DNA of 64,000 nt from an uncultured Coriobacteriaceae bacterium (GCA_902798915.1 CADBYM010000002.1:124001-188000), one strand, 5' to 3'. Counted from the stretch's first letter, positions 35,886-45,243 are shown. Notes: generated by a model from the letters alone, not told the origin. Numbers and translations: made by a program.

Positions 35886-37565
35886 CTAGTCGCGGGTGAG
35901 CTTGCGATGCAAGCGATGCGGCTTGCTCGCCTCCGGACCCAAGCGATCCTCTCGATTTGCCTGGTACGCCTCGAAGTTGCCCTCGAACCAGTACCAACGT
36001 CCGGGTTCGTCGTCGGTGCCCTCCCACGCGAGGATATGCGTCGCCACGCGGTCGAGGAACCAGCGGTCGTGGCTCACGACCACCGAGCAGCCGGGGAAGC
36101 GCTCAAGCGCCTCTTCCAAGGACTCGAGCGTCTCGGTGTCGAGGTCGTTGGTCGGCTCGTCGAGGAGCAGCAGATTGCCGCCTTGACGGAGCGTAAGCGC
36201 CAAATTCAGTCGATTCCGCTCTCCACCGCTCAAAACCCCACACTTCTTCTGCTGATCGGTGCCTTTGAAGCCGAAACTCGCCACATACGCACGGCTCGGA
36301 ACCTCGGTGTCTCCCACCATGAGGTAGTCGTTGCCACCGCTCACGACCTCCCAGATCGTCTTCTCGGCGTCGAGTCCCTCGCGCGTCTGGTCCACGTAGC
36401 TCAGCTTGACGGATTCGCCCAGTTCGAGCGAACCGCTCGTGGGCTGCTCCTTCCCCACAATGCACTTGAAGAGGGTCGTCTTGCCCACGCCGTTGGGACC
36501 AATGACACCCACGATACCGTTGCGCGGCAGGCTGAAGCTCAGGTCGTCGATGAGTACGCGATCGCCGAACGACTTGCACAGGTGCTCCGCTTCCAGCACC
36601 TTGTTTCCGAGGCGCGGTCCAGCCGGAATCTGAATTTCGGAGAAGTCCAGCTTCTTGCTCTGCGCCGCCTCGGCAACCATCTCCTCGTAGCGCGCCAGAC
36701 GTGCCTTGCCCTTCGCCTGACGGGCTTTGGCACCGCTGCGCACCCACGCGAGCTCCGCCTTGAGCTTCTTTGCGCGCTTGGCATTCTGCTGGCTCTCGGC
36801 CTCCATGCGCGCTGCCTTGGTCTCCAGATACGTGGAGTAGTTGCCCTTGTAGGGGTAGAGCGTGCCACGGTCCACCTCACAGATCCACTCCGCCACGTTG
36901 TCGAGGAAGTACCGGTCGTGCGTGACGGCGAGCACGGCACCGGGATAGCGATGCAGGAACTGCTCCAACCACAGCACGGACTCGGCATCGAGGTGATTGG
37001 TCGGCTCGTCGAGAAGCAGCAGGTCAGGCGCCTCAAGCAACAGGCGACACAGAGCGACGCGGCGACGCTCGCCACCGCTGAGGACGCTCACCGGAGCGTC
37101 CGGGTCGGGGCACTGTAGCGCATCCATCGCCTGGGAGAGCTGCGAGTCCAAATCCCAGCCGTTCGCCGCGTCGATGGCATCCTGCAGCTCGCCCATCTCG
37201 GCCATCAGCGCATCGAAGTCCGCGTCGGGCTCGGCCATCTCCTCGCTGATCGCGTTGAAGCGTGCAATCTTTGCCAGAATGTCGCCAAACGCGAGCTCGA
37301 TGTTCTCGCGCACGGTCTTGTCCTCCTCGAGCGGCGGCTCCTGTTGCAGCAATCCCACCGTGTACCCCGGGCTGAGCATCGCCTCGCCGTTGGAGATGTC
37401 CTCCATGCCGGCCATGATCTTGAGCAGGGTGGACTTGCCCATACCGTTGGGACCGACGACGCCGATCTTTGCGCCGGGGAAGAACCCCATTGTCACGTCG
37501 TCGAGAATGACCTTGTCGCCATGCGCCTTGCGCACCTTATACATTTGGTAGATAAACTCTGCCAT
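35886..37565 (-). CDS. ettA: ABC-F translation factor EttA
   Basis: EttA binds the ribosomal E site and gates elongation by energy state. The 559-residue product is near the E. coli length of 555. It has two ABC cassettes: Walker A GPNGMGKST (38-46), signature LSGGERRRV, Walker B LLLLDEPTNHLD; then GPNGVGKTT, LSGGERNRL and DEPTNDLD. The interdomain linker is basic and helical (AKRAKKLKAELAWVRS). It is cytoplasmic with no transmembrane part. ATG at 37565 follows AGGAGG at short spacing; a longer frame upstream is not supported. Confidence 0.93.
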   Translation of the reverse strand: MAEFIYQMYKVRKAHGDKVILDDVTMGFFPGAKIGVVGPNGMGKSTLLKIMAGMEDISNGEAMLSPGYTVGLLQQEPPLEEDKTVRENIELAFGDILAKIARFNAISEEMAEPDADFDALMAEMGELQDAIDAANGWDLDSQLSQAMDALQCPDPDAPVSVLSGGERRRVALCRLLLEAPDLLLLDEPTNHLDAESVLWLEQFLHRYPGAVLAVTHDRYFLDNVAEWICEVDRGTLYPYKGNYSTYLETKAARMEAESQQNAKRAKKLKAELAWVRSGAKARQAKGKARLARYEEMVAEAAQSKKLDFSEIQIPAGPRLGNKVLEAEHLCKSFGDRVLIDDLSFSLPRNGIVGVIGPNGVGKTTLFKCIVGKEQPTSGSLELGESVKLSYVDQTREGLDAEKTIWEVVSGGNDYLMVGDTEVPSRAYVASFGFKGTDQQKKCGVLSGGERNRLNLALTLRQGGNLLLLDEPTNDLDTETLESLEEALERFPGCSVVVSHDRWFLDRVATHILAWEGTDDEPGRWYWFEGNFEAYQANREDRLGPEASKPHRLHRKLTRD

Positions 37566-37719
37566 GATCCTCCTATCAAAGGATTGTCCCGTTACAAGAA
37601 GGCATCTGCCAAAATACACTCTGGCATATGCCGAATCGACCGTCGCACTATTGTGGCAGAGCATTTTGTGAGCATCAAGCGTACAATGGATGCTTCTATG
37701 TGCGGATGAGGGGGTGACC

Positions 37720-39285
37720 ATGAATCGCTCACATGGCAAGCATGCCCAGCACGGCTCGCGCCAAGACGCCAACGAGCCCCGTGGCAACCGTCGCCCATCG
37801 TGGCACACAACTGATGCAAGCCCCCGCCCGCACCGTCGGAGCAACTCCTCCTCACGCGGGCGTCACTTCAAGTCCGAGAGCCCCACGCCTCGGCCTCACC
37901 GCCGCTCTGGTCCGACGGCTCCCGACGCCAACGCGATTCGCCACGTGCCAACCCCTCGAAGGGCACGCCACTTCCGAGAAGAGAGGACGCCCACAGACGA
38001 GCGCCATAACGGCCCACGCCCACGCCCCGATGCACGTCCGCAGCAGCACGAGCGCCCGCAGACGCGAACGCGAGAGCCCGAGTTCTTCCCACCACAGCCT
38101 CAACCCCTCCCACTGGCTCAACCGAGGCGACTACCCCGGCCGAGCCGTGCTGACCTCTCTGGCATGATCCCGCGCATCGAGCAGCCAATCGTCCTGTATG
38201 AGGCCGAGGAACGTCCGATCCGCGATCGAGAAGGTCGAGAAGCCGGCCCCCGAAGGCGTGAACAGGCACGTCGTCGACGCCCGCCGCAACGCATCGCGCC
38301 CCACCCCCGGCGTCGCAGGCGCAGCCGTCTGCGCAGGCTACGCAGGCTCGCGCGCACGCCACTCTTTGCCTATGCCGTCGCGGCGATCGTGCTCTCCGTC
38401 GCGCTCTTTGTGCTCACCGTACCCACGCCTCACTATTCAGAGGTGCCCCCCGACGGCAAGGCCGAAGAGCAGGGTGTGCCGCCCAAGCCGCGTCCCGAGC
38501 ACGACGAGTACGTGGAGCCTCGACCGATTGCTCACGAGTTTGAGGGCAGCTCGGCCGATGCCGTGCGCGCGACCAACGCCTACGGCGTCCTGACCCGAGC
38601 AATCGGCGAGTTCGAGGACACCGGCGACCAGGTCTCGTTCGCCATGCTCGACCTCGCGACCGGCAATGACCTGCGCTACGACAGTGGTCGCGTGCAGTAT
38701 CCTGCGAGTAGCATCAAGGCACCCTACACCACCGCCGTCTTCCAACAGCTCATAGAGACGGGCCAGGCGAGCCTGGAAGAGGTCTATCCCATTGCCGAGG
38801 AAACCATCGTCGAGTCGAGCGACGATGCATACAGCGAACTGCACGAGCGCTACGGCATGGACATCTTTGCGACATGGCTGCAAGATGCCGGCATCGGCCC
38901 TGGCGAGTACGGGTCCTACGGCGAGATGATCATCTGGCACTACCCCCACATCAACACCGACCAGCTGCTCGCAATGTGGCTGCATATGTACAACTATCTG
39001 CAGTCGGGAACCGAACCGTCACAGACGCTCGCCAGCTTCCTCGAGCGACGCACCGTCTCTGCGATGCGCGCCGCGCTCGGCCCCGATGTGCGCACCTTTG
39101 GCAAGATGGGATGGTTCGAATACTTCGGCGACTACTACTCCGAGCCCGCAACCGTCGAGGGCGGCGTCGTCTTTGCCCCGGAGGGCACCTACATCGTCGC
39201 CGTCATGACCACCGCCCCCGCGCAGATCTCGGAGCTCGATCCCATCTTCACCGCACTCGCCCGCGCACACTTCGAGATGATCTGA
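37720..39285 (+). CDS. Membrane-anchored serine hydrolase with beta-lactamase-like fold
   Basis: The 521-residue product has a long Arg/Pro/His-rich cytoplasmic tail (residues 1-205), one membrane helix (PLFAYAVAAIVLSVALFVL), and an outside domain with SSIK (330-333) and a later KMGW replacing the usual KTG. A SSDDAYSEL block stands where SxN is expected. This is a class A beta-lactamase/DD-peptidase-like fold, but the altered motifs make activity uncertain. ATG at 37720 follows GAGGGGG. It runs divergently from ettA. Confidence 0.75.
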   Translation: MNRSHGKHAQHGSRQDANEPRGNRRPSWHTTDASPRPHRRSNSSSRGRHFKSESPTPRPHRRSGPTAPDANAIRHVPTPRRARHFREERTPTDERHNGPRPRPDARPQQHERPQTRTREPEFFPPQPQPLPLAQPRRLPRPSRADLSGMIPRIEQPIVLYEAEERPIRDREGREAGPRRREQARRRRPPQRIAPHPRRRRRSRLRRLRRLARTPLFAYAVAAIVLSVALFVLTVPTPHYSEVPPDGKAEEQGVPPKPRPEHDEYVEPRPIAHEFEGSSADAVRATNAYGVLTRAIGEFEDTGDQVSFAMLDLATGNDLRYDSGRVQYPASSIKAPYTTAVFQQLIETGQASLEEVYPIAEETIVESSDDAYSELHERYGMDIFATWLQDAGIGPGEYGSYGEMIIWHYPHINTDQLLAMWLHMYNYLQSGTEPSQTLASFLERRTVSAMRAALGPDVRTFGKMGWFEYFGDYYSEPATVEGGVVFAPEGTYIVAVMTTAPAQISELDPIFTALARAHFEMI

Positions 39286-39372
39286 CGCACCCCACAGGAA
39301 CGCGAACGTACCACGTACAACAGCTCCTACGATTGCCGAGCGACAGAGTCTGGCCCGACACAGGCCCAGCAC

Positions 39373-39437
39373 ATGACGGGCATCTCCCTGAGGCCTAATC
39401 GAGGACGGGACAGGACCCGAACGACAACCTGTCCCCC
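39373..39437 (+). repeat. Fossil of RAYT 3' end plus REP
   Basis: TGACGGGCATCTCCCTG... aligns with the end of the RAYT gene (33893-33950, opposite orientation) across the stop region, and continues into GAACGACAACCTGTCCCC, a degenerate REP core. Several mismatches and one gap show it is older than the copy at 30701. Confidence 0.7.
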
Positions 39438-39501
39438 GCTCAACGCTTGGCATGCGGTAGCACCATGGATTCCGAGCAGACGTTGGGAGGCTGTCATAAG
39501 A

Positions 39502-39940
39502 ATGTATGCAAATCCCAACAACGAGGGGTTCGCAACTATTCTGCGTGGTGAGTACGTAGACAAAAACGGGTCTTCTGCGGCTGTTTGACGCCACGCTGGA
39601 CACGCCCGACAAGCTTGTTTTGGTGAGTCGACCACGACGGTTCGGGAAGAGCTTCGCGGCACAGATGGTATCGCGTCACGGCGAGTGGGACGCATCCTAT
39701 CGACTCGCACAGGACGATAAGGCAGCGCAGGTCATGTGCGCAGACTGGCTGCGGGGACTCTTCAAAGACTTGAGCTTCACACACGACACCATTGCGGGAG
39801 CCTACCTCACGGGCATCCTCCCCATCAAGAAGTACAGCCACCAGTCGGCGGTGTCCGACTTCCAAGAGTTCACGATGGTAGATCCGGATGGCTATGCGCC
39901 CTACGTCGGACCACGGTTGCCCATCTGCCGCCCGGCGTGG
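39502..39940 (+). pseudogene. AAA_ATPase_like (PF09820-type) pseudogene
   Basis: The start MYANPNNEGFATILRGEYVDK matches the family N-terminus; the frame then breaks near 39570. Shifted by one, it continues LLRLFDATLDTPDKLVLVSRPRRFGKS (parts), the P-loop region, and later YLTGILPIKKY and FQEFTMVDPDGYAPYV. A segment between P-loop and YLTGIL is missing. Truncated before the DHHW gene end. Such ATPases often travel with mobile DNA; the RAYT fossil lies just upstream. The remaining part of 39286-39989 shows no intact gene. Confidence 0.8.
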
Positions 39941-39989
39941 CAGGCACTTGCAGGACGCGCCGCCCATCGCCGCGCGTCTCCTGCAGGCC

Positions 39990-41747
39990 CTAGAGGCGGC
40001 CGAGAATGGCCGGTCCGACCACGCCGCCGCCCGCGAGCGTCACGTTGTTGCAGAAGATGAGGTCATCCACGTCATTCTCGCGCACGAAGTCGTCAATGTT
40101 GCTCTCGAAGTAGCGGAAGTCGCCCACGTACACCGTCTGGTAGTGATCCACAAGCCAGGGGGCAAAGAAGTCGCCGAACGAGTCCTTGATGAGCAGGCAG
40201 GTCGAGCCATCGTCGATGTCGGGGTTCTCGATCTTTTGCAGCGGCTGGTCGCCCATGATGAACGCCATCGTCTTGCCCGTTATGTCCCACTTGGACGTGT
40301 CGGTGATGACTTCGCAGTCGTCGGTCACAGTACCGTCCTGCTCCCACAGACGCATCTTGTTGGTGCCGTTGGGAATCCATGCCTCGACGTCATCGGGATT
40401 TGCCGCCATCTCGGCGCTGTTAAGCTGTGAGTAGAACGAACCGAGGAAGTCACCAAGGTCCAAGTGCTTCAGGTCGTCGAGGTCCTCGGGTTCGATGCCC
40501 TTCTCCTCACAGAACGCCACATAGGCATAGTAGGCACCCAGGGCTGTCCAGTGGTGGTCGGTGCGGAAGAAGATGTACTCGTCATCGTGTTCCTGCAGCT
40601 TGGGCACGCAATCGACAGGATGGACCCCATCGTCGTAGAGGCTGTAGAAATACTCTATGGCATCAATCTGGTTGGTGCCGCCCAGATCCTTGACCTCTTG
40701 GTCGGAGAGCAGGATGCCCGATGCGTTGGGAGCAACCAACGAGTACACGGTCGCCTCGCCCTCGAGCTCCTCGGCCGCTTTGTTCATCGCATCCGCATAC
40801 TCCTCCACGGCCTCCTGCGAGAAGTAATAGATGTTATAGGCAGCGTCACCCTTCACGTAGAGTCCATCAAGCACCTGATTCTGAATTGCCTCGGCCATGA
40901 CCTCCTCGGCCGGAACCTCAACCTCTCCGCGCTCGCGCTTGGCGCGAGAGCTCGCGCCGCCGGCCGACTTCTTCTTGGGCGCGTCACCCGACTCGTCCTC
41001 GTCTGCGGAACCCTTCTCCTGGGCGTCTGTGGGAGGCAGCTCGTCGGCCTGCCTGGTCCCGCCAATCATCTGCGTGTCCGTCTTTATGCCGTGCAGGCTG
41101 CTAAGCTTCTGGTCTGCCGCAACGAGTTGCTCGCGCAGCGGATAGGTGTCGCTATACCACAGCGCCAGATCCGAGAAGTACTCCCCGCTCCAGAAGGTGT
41201 TCCACGTAAAGGAGGGCCGAGCCGTCAGGGTGCGCTTCTCGACCTCGGACGTCGTGGGCCGCGCAAAGAAGAAAAGCCCGACCACGGCCCCGACGGCAAG
41301 CACGGCCGCGGCGGACACCACACCCGCCCTGCGGAGTGAGCTCAGCTTGCGCATGCGTGCCGCCTGCTCGCGCGAGACGCGACGCCCGGTATGATCCCGC
41401 CTGCGACCACGACCCTGGGGTGGACGACCATCCCGGCCCTCAGCTGCCTGACGCGCCGGATGCTCGCTCGTGCGCGGACTGGTCCCTTGCCGGCGCCCGT
41501 CGCGACGCACCTTGCGGGGTTCGGCACCACGGGATTCGCCAACGCGGGACTCGTCATTGCGGGGTTCGGCACTACGGGGCTCGGCGCCGCGGCCATCCGC
41601 TCGCCTGCGAGGGCGGCCGTCACGACTCGGGCGAGACGACGCGCCACGTGGAGCCTCGCCTGCCCGCGCCCCCTCCTGCGAGCGGGCCCTTGAGCGCGAG
41701 CGCTCACGTCCGGTTCGACGATTCCTTTGCTGTTGAGCGTTATCCAT
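39990..41747 (-). CDS. AlgX/DltD-like SGNH acetyltransferase (DHHW protein)
   Basis: The 585-residue product has a long Arg-rich cytoplasmic tail with repeated EPR units, one membrane helix (AGVVSAAAVLAVGAVVGLFFF), and an outside domain with FRTDHHWT (DHHW motif) and LIKDSFGDFF (Ser nucleophile). It resembles AlgX/AlgJ-type O-acetyltransferases. It starts 41 bases after the MBOAT gene and is surely its partner: MBOAT passes an acyl group through the membrane and this protein puts it on a wall polymer. Substrate is unknown. ATG follows a weak AGAGAGG. Confidence 0.85.
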   Translation of the reverse strand: MDNAQQQRNRRTGRERSRSRARSQEGARAGEAPRGASSRPSRDGRPRRRADGRGAEPRSAEPRNDESRVGESRGAEPRKVRRDGRRQGTSPRTSEHPARQAAEGRDGRPPQGRGRRRDHTGRRVSREQAARMRKLSSLRRAGVVSAAAVLAVGAVVGLFFFARPTTSEVEKRTLTARPSFTWNTFWSGEYFSDLALWYSDTYPLREQLVAADQKLSSLHGIKTDTQMIGGTRQADELPPTDAQEKGSADEDESGDAPKKKSAGGASSRAKRERGEVEVPAEEVMAEAIQNQVLDGLYVKGDAAYNIYYFSQEAVEEYADAMNKAAEELEGEATVYSLVAPNASGILLSDQEVKDLGGTNQIDAIEYFYSLYDDGVHPVDCVPKLQEHDDEYIFFRTDHHWTALGAYYAYVAFCEEKGIEPEDLDDLKHLDLGDFLGSFYSQLNSAEMAANPDDVEAWIPNGTNKMRLWEQDGTVTDDCEVITDTSKWDITGKTMAFIMGDQPLQKIENPDIDDGSTCLLIKDSFGDFFAPWLVDHYQTVYVGDFRYFESNIDDFVRENDVDDLIFCNNVTLAGGGVVGPAILGRL

Positions 41748-41787
41748 GGGACGCGCCTCTCTCACAAGATGCAAACACTACCGACGG

Positions 41788-43209
41788 CTAGAACTGGAAG
41801 TAGATGAAGGGGTTGTAGCTGGCACCCGCCAGGGAAATCATGGAAAGCAGCAGCAGCACAGGTGGCAGCGCGGCCTCCAACACGCCAAACACCGTGAGCA
41901 TGGTGTCGTTTCCACGCGTAAGCGAAAACAGGCGCTTGCGAAGGCGCGTGCCCAGGTCGGTACAGGCGATGACGCTCACGCAGATGAGGAAGACGTTCTG
42001 CAGGAAGACGGTGCGCACGGAGAGGCTGGCAAAGCCGCCGGCGGCAAGGCCAAACATTCCCCTGACCACGGTCACAAGCTCCGAGAAGTCCTCGAACCTA
42101 AACAGCACCCAGCCAAAGAAGACGACGAGCAAGGCACACACATGGCCAAGGGGCTTAGGCAAGTGGTCGCGAATGACGAAGCGCTCGAGCAGCAGGAACG
42201 CCAAGAAGTACAGCCCCCAGAGGATGTAGTTCCAGCTCGCGCCATGCCACAGGCCCGTGAGGAACCAGACCACGGCCATGTTGCGTATGTAGATGGGCAC
42301 CGCGCACCGGCTTCCACCGAGCGGAATGTACACATAGTCCCTAAAGAAGCTCGAGAGGGAGATGTGCCAGCGGCGCCAGAAGTCCTGTACCGAAGACGCT
42401 AGGTAGGGATGGTTGAAGTTCTCCAGGTAATGAAATCCGATCATGCGGCCCAGACCGATGGCCATGTCGGAGTACGCCGAGAAGTCAAGGTAGATCTGCA
42501 GCATGTAGAACAGCATGCCCAGCCAATACCCCAGAACCGCCTGACCGGCAAGTGCGTCCGAGCCGATGGGTACGAGGGTATCGGCCGCAGCGGCGCACGC
42601 GTTGGCGAGCAGCGTCTTCTTTGCCAGGCCGATGCAGAAGCGACGCACGCCCAGGTACACGTCGGACCTGCTCGCATGACGTTCGTCGATCTCGTGGGCA
42701 ACCGTCTTGTAGCGCACGATGGGACCGGCAATGCACTGGTGGAAGAGCGAGGAGTACAGCAGCAGCTTCCAATAGACGGGCTGGGCCTCGACTTCGCCAC
42801 GATACACGTCACACACGTAGCTCAGGAGCTGGAAGGTATAGAACGAGATGCCGATGGGCAGGACGATGTTGGGAATCTCGGAGGGGACACCAAACAGACC
42901 TTGGACCATGCCCAATATAAAGCCCGTGTACTTGAAGAATCCCAACAGGCCAAGCATGACCACGCACTCGCCCACCAGAGCGGCGCGACGCTTGCCTTCG
43001 GTCTGCGCGCATTGAATGAGCAAGGCAAAGAACCAGCTTGCGGCGGTCTCGCCCATGAGCAGCACCAAGTACCGCGGACCACCCCACGCGTAGAAGATCA
43101 GGGAAGAGGCAAGCAGCACCGGATTCTTCGCACGTTGAGGCACCACGGCATAGATGAGTAAGTGGAGCGCAAGGAAGACGAAGAGGAAGACGAAGCTGGA
43201 GAAGACCAT
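41788..43209 (-). CDS. MBOAT family O-acyltransferase (AlgI/DltB-like)
   Basis: The 473-residue polytopic product has the MBOAT core FWRRWHISLSSFFRDYVYIP and the catalytic histidine in LWHGASWNYI. With the DHHW protein just downstream it forms an acetyl-export pair. It resembles AlgI more than DltB. It starts from ATG at 43209 after AAGGA and has its own promoter candidate at 43247-43274. A second MBOAT, in a different system, is at 57918. Confidence 0.92.
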   Translation of the reverse strand: MVFSSFVFLFVFLALHLLIYAVVPQRAKNPVLLASSLIFYAWGGPRYLVLLMGETAASWFFALLIQCAQTEGKRRAALVGECVVMLGLLGFFKYTGFILGMVQGLFGVPSEIPNIVLPIGISFYTFQLLSYVCDVYRGEVEAQPVYWKLLLYSSLFHQCIAGPIVRYKTVAHEIDERHASRSDVYLGVRRFCIGLAKKTLLANACAAAADTLVPIGSDALAGQAVLGYWLGMLFYMLQIYLDFSAYSDMAIGLGRMIGFHYLENFNHPYLASSVQDFWRRWHISLSSFFRDYVYIPLGGSRCAVPIYIRNMAVVWFLTGLWHGASWNYILWGLYFLAFLLLERFVIRDHLPKPLGHVCALLVVFFGWVLFRFEDFSELVTVVRGMFGLAAGGFASLSVRTVFLQNVFLICVSVIACTDLGTRLRKRLFSLTRGNDTMLTVFGVLEAALPPVLLLLSMISLAGASYNPFIYFQF

Positions 43210-43246
43210 GGGGCGTCCTTACGACCATTGTGGACAATTAGGCTAA

Positions 43247-43274
43247 ATGGTAGCACGGATGGAACGTTTCACAA
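43247..43274 (-). promoter_or_regulatory. Promoter of the MBOAT-DHHW operon
   Basis: On the minus strand TTGTGA (43274-43269), a 16-base spacer and TACCAT (43252-43247) with TGC in front, an extended -10. Confidence 0.5.
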
Positions 43275-43358
43275 AAAGTCGGTCGCCGCTACGCTCGACA
43301 CCCATCGGAGGTCGCTGAGGGGCAGCGAACGACCGCTCATGGTCGTATGTGACTGATT

Positions 43359-43389
43359 TTGCTCGTTCGTGACCACGCAGTGCTATAGT
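43359..43389 (+). promoter_or_regulatory. Promoter of fruR
   Basis: TTGCTC (43359-43364), a 19-base spacer and TATAGT (43384-43389) with TGC as extended -10. The TTTTGCTCGTT region resembles TTTTGCCTGTT near the fruK promoter. Confidence 0.5.
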
Positions 43390-43422
43390 GGGCATGCATC
43401 AAACCATCGAAAGGAGTGCAAG

Positions 43423-44181
43423 GTGCTGGCAGAGGAGCGACTCGCACGCATCACGGACCTCGTCAACGAGCACGGCGCGATTTCGGTCATCGAGCTCATG
43501 GACGCGCTGGACGCATCGGAGTCCACCATTCGCCGCGACCTCCGCAAGCTCGATCGCATGGGCAAGCTCAACAAGGTCCATGGAGGAGCAACGAGCATCC
43601 AAGAAGACTACGTAATCGAGGACCAGCCTTTCGCGGGACGCCAGACCCTCTACATCGAGGAGAAGCGTGCGATTGCCGCCCAAGCCGCGCGCCTCATCAC
43701 TCCCGACGACTTCGTATTTATCGACGGCGGCACTACCACTGAGTGCCTAGTCGAGGCCATCACGGAGACACGTGCCATCTACCTCACCAACTCGCTTCCG
43801 CATGCACAGCATCTGCTCGCCAAGGGATGCCGAACCCTGCTGCCTGGCGGCGAGATCAAGCCCGTCACCGAAGTCCTCGTCGGTGCCGAGACCGTCAACG
43901 CAATCCGTCGCTACCACTTCACGCTCGGGTTCTGGGGCACAAACGGTGCCGATTTGGAATCGGGGTTTACCACACCGGAATTCAGTGAGGCCGCTGTCAA
44001 GCAAATCTCTCTCGAGCACACCATTCGTCCCTACGTGCTGTGCGACTCGAGCAAGTTCGACAAGCGATCCCTCATCACCTTTGCCGACTTCTCGGACGCG
44101 AAGGTCATTACCGATCGTCTCTCCGACGAGGCGCGCGCGCTCAGAAGCGTCGGCAACATTGAAGAGGTGATTGAAGGATAG
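43423..44181 (+). CDS. fruR: DeoR family regulator of the fructose operon (FruR)
   Basis: The 252-residue product has a DeoR helix-turn-helix (ISVIELMDALDASESTIRRDL) and a sugar-phosphate sensing domain (DGGTTTECLVE, FWGTNGADLESGFT). It sits directly upstream of fruK-fruA and most likely represses them until fructose 1-phosphate is made. Start is GTG at 43423 with AAAGGAG seven bases upstream; the in-frame start 18 codons earlier lacks an RBS. A weak hairpin follows its stop. Confidence 0.85.
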   Translation: MLAEERLARITDLVNEHGAISVIELMDALDASESTIRRDLRKLDRMGKLNKVHGGATSIQEDYVIEDQPFAGRQTLYIEEKRAIAAQAARLITPDDFVFIDGGTTTECLVEAITETRAIYLTNSLPHAQHLLAKGCRTLLPGGEIKPVTEVLVGAETVNAIRRYHFTLGFWGTNGADLESGFTTPEFSEAAVKQISLEHTIRPYVLCDSSKFDKRSLITFADFSDAKVITDRLSDEARALRSVGNIEEVIEG

Positions 44182-44263
44182 CGACAGGGGTTTGCCGGGA
44201 GCGGCTCTCGAATGCCGCTCAACGGCAGTGTGCCCGCGCATGGTTGCTTTTGCCTGTTTTTGA

Positions 44264-44292
44264 TTGTTTTTGGCGCAATAATCTGGTATCAT
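44264..44292 (+). promoter_or_regulatory. Promoter and likely FruR operator of fruK
   Basis: TTGTTT (44264-44269), exactly 17 bases, TATCAT (44287-44292) with extended TGG. Upstream T-rich direct repeats (TTGCTTTTGCC, TGTTTTTGATTGTTTTTG) are good DeoR-type operator candidates. Confidence 0.65.
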
Positions 44293-44327
44293 GGTCTCTA
44301 CGGAAATTACAAGAAAGGGAGGTTTGC

Positions 44328-45230
44328 ATGATTTACACCGTCACGTTCAACCCGTCCTTGGACTACATCGTCCGCGTGAAGGACCTCAAGCTGGGCGCAG
44401 TCAACCGCGTCTACTACGAGAACATCCTTCCCGGCGGCAAGGGCATCAACGTGTCCATCGTGCTCAAGAACCTCGGACACGACAACACCGCGCTCGGCTT
44501 CATGGCAGGCTTCACCGGCCGCGAGATTGCCGCCGAGATGGAGCAGTACGGCGTCATCTGTGACTTCATCGACGTCGCCGAGGGCATGAGCCGCATCAAC
44601 GTCAAGGTGAAGTCCAACGAGGAGTCCGAGATCAACGGTCTTGGCCCCCAGATCACCGACGCCGACATCGAGGCCCTCTACGCCAAGCTCGACGAGCTCA
44701 AGGAGGGCGACTATCTCGTCATCGCCGGCAGCGTGCCCTCGACGCTTCCCGGCGACATGTACGAGCGCATCATGAGCCGCCTCGACGGCCGTGGCATCAA
44801 CATCGCCGTCGATGCCGAGCGCGACCTCCTCACCCGCGTACTCAAGTATCACCCATTCGTAATCAAGCCCAACAACCACGAGCTCGGCGACATCTTTGGC
44901 GTGAAGCTCACCACCAAGGACGAGGTCGTCCCCTACGCCAAGAAGCTCCAGGAGCAGGGCGCGCGCAACGTGCTCATCTCCATGGCCGGCGAGGGCGCCG
45001 TCTTCGTGAGCGAGAACGGTGAGGTCGCCATGAGCGAGGCCCCCAAGGGCACCGTGGTCAACTCGGTGGGCGCGGGCGACTCCATGGTGGCAGGTTTCGT
45101 CGCCGGCACCATCGAGACGGGCGACTACGAGAAGGCGTTCCGCATGGGCCTGTGCACCGGTTCCGCGAGCGCGTTCTCGCCCGACTTGGCAACGCGTCCC
45201 GAGGTCGAGGCGCTTTTGGCCACGCTGTAA
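44328..45230 (+). CDS. fruK: 1-phosphofructokinase
   Basis: FruK phosphorylates fructose 1-phosphate to fructose 1,6-bisphosphate. The 300-residue product is a PfkB kinase with TFNPSLDYIV, GGKGIN (36-41) and GAGDSMVAGF with catalytic base D251. ATG at 44328 follows GGGAGG. Between the PTS regulator and fruA, the setting fixes the substrate as fructose 1-phosphate rather than tagatose 6-phosphate. Confidence 0.93.
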   Translation: MIYTVTFNPSLDYIVRVKDLKLGAVNRVYYENILPGGKGINVSIVLKNLGHDNTALGFMAGFTGREIAAEMEQYGVICDFIDVAEGMSRINVKVKSNEESEINGLGPQITDADIEALYAKLDELKEGDYLVIAGSVPSTLPGDMYERIMSRLDGRGINIAVDAERDLLTRVLKYHPFVIKPNNHELGDIFGVKLTTKDEVVPYAKKLQEQGARNVLISMAGEGAVFVSENGEVAMSEAPKGTVVNSVGAGDSMVAGFVAGTIETGDYEKAFRMGLCTGSASAFSPDLATRPEVEALLATL

Positions 45231-45243
45231 CACTCATTACTGC

